Source: Candidatus Dormiibacterota bacterium
Lineage (GTDB): Bacteria; Chloroflexota; Dormibacteria; Aeolococcales; Aeolococcaceae
NCBI GenBank assembly: GCA_955651875.1
Contig: CATPAP010000172.1
Coordinates: 1 to 5,559 of the forward strand
Direction: 5' to 3'
DNA: 5,559 bases
Shown here: positions 5,206-5,559 of the stretch, one piece after another
Layout: the number at the start of each line of letters is the position of its first letter
Position numbering within the stretch: the stretch's first letter is position 1
The notes under the pieces: model-generated
Told to the model about the DNA's origin: nothing
Databases searched by the model: none
Seen by the model: only the letters and a program-made list of their open reading frames with translations
Program-made: the position numbers and the translations under genes

Positions 5206-5559
5206 GCGCATCGTGGCGCGACCTGCGTGGCCGCGTGCTCGTCGTCGACAACTACGACTCGTTCACCTTCAACCTGGTGCAGTACCTCGCGGAGCTGGGG
5301 GCGGAGACCGAGGTGGTCCGCAACGATGCGACGACGCCGGCGAAGATCGTGGCGGCCGGTCCCGGCGCGGTCGTGCTCTCACCCGGACCGGGGCGACCCG
5401 AGGACGCCGGCATCTGCGTCGACCTCGTCCGCGCCGCCGCGAGTGCGTCGATCCGGCTCCTCGGAGTGTGTCTTGTCCACCAGGCGATCGTGGTGGCCTT
5501 CGGCGGTCGCGTCGTGAACGCGCAAGTCCTCATGCATGGCAAGTGCAGCGACATCGAGC
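5202..5559 (+). CDS. trpG: Anthranilate synthase glutamine amidotransferase subunit, 3' end cut by the window edge
   Basis: The first 119 residues of a class I glutamine amidotransferase are present; the family has about 190-200. TrpG hydrolyses glutamine and passes ammonia to TrpE; in many bacteria the same protein also serves PabB, so pabA is an equally fair name. Visible motifs are VVDNYDSFTFNLVQYL (14-29), RND (40-42), SPGPGRPEDAGI (60-71, oxyanion-hole loop), LLGVCLVHQAI (86-96, nucleophile C90) and MHGK (111-114). The catalytic His and Glu near the C-terminus lie beyond the edge. The family motif is GVCLGHQ; here position 92 is Val (codon GTC, 5475-5477), one base from Gly. The nucleophile elbow normally needs this Gly, so activity is doubtful if the base is correct. 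GTG 5202 is chosen because it overlaps the trpE stop by four bases; another in-frame GTG at 5235 would remove the first 11 residues. Confidence 0.9.
   Translation, partial: MSASWRDLRGRVLVVDNYDSFTFNLVQYLAELGAETEVVRNDATTPAKIVAAGPGAVVLSPGPGRPEDAGICVDLVRAAASASIRLLGVCLVHQAIVVAFGGRVVNAQVLMHGKCSDIE

Noticed and set aside
1..5559. CRISPR array, tRNA/rRNA, insertion sequence, phage or toxin-antitoxin genes
   Set aside because: No regularly spaced repeats, tRNA-like folds, transposase motifs or terminal inverted repeats were seen; nearly all bases belong to the genes described.

Overview
The window is GC-rich throughout, with strong G/C preference at third codon positions and GTG or TTG among the possible starts. 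Together with a PucR-type regulator of RsbRD-N/GGDEF-like/HTH_30 build, compact co-directional genes and leaderless-looking promoters, this suggests an actinobacterial chromosome, possibly a deep or uncultured lineage such as Thermoleophilia. That placement is inference. Both ends cut through genes, so the window could be a short contig or an arbitrary slice. No stretch longer than 300 bases lacks a gene.

Layout: (1) Positions 1-1311, minus strand, hold a PucR-family regulator whose 3' end runs off the left edge. (2) A short divergent spacer (1312-1395) carries small symmetric repeats and a TATAAT-like box. (3) From 1396 to the right edge all genes lie on the plus strand: a ferritin-like diiron protein, an acylphosphatase, a class I/II aminotransferase, anthranilate synthase component I (trpE, split by an apparent frameshift) and the start of the glutamine amidotransferase subunit (trpG), cut by the right edge. 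Junctions are tight: 31 bp, 4-bp overlap, 34 bp, 4-bp overlap.

How they may work together: the regulator and the diiron protein are divergent, the usual arrangement for a regulator controlling itself and its neighbour; no ligand or substrate can be read from the sequence. A perfect TATAAT just upstream of the acylphosphatase suggests a second transcription unit, acylphosphatase-aminotransferase-trpE-trpG. The last two form the glutamine-dependent anthranilate synthase that commits chorismate to tryptophan. The acylphosphatase and aminotransferase are probably housekeeping passengers; the aminotransferase could serve amino-acid synthesis.

The main oddity is that the anthranilate synthase pair carries three departures from very conserved sequence within about 850 bases: a -1 frameshift in a G run of trpE (4625-4627), Gly to Ala in the GAGIVADS-type motif of TrpE, and Gly to Val in the nucleophile elbow of TrpG (GVCLVHQ instead of GVCLGHQ). 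Sequencing or assembly error towards a contig end, or a decaying locus, would each explain this. I see no CRISPR array, RNA gene, mobile element or convincing novel system.
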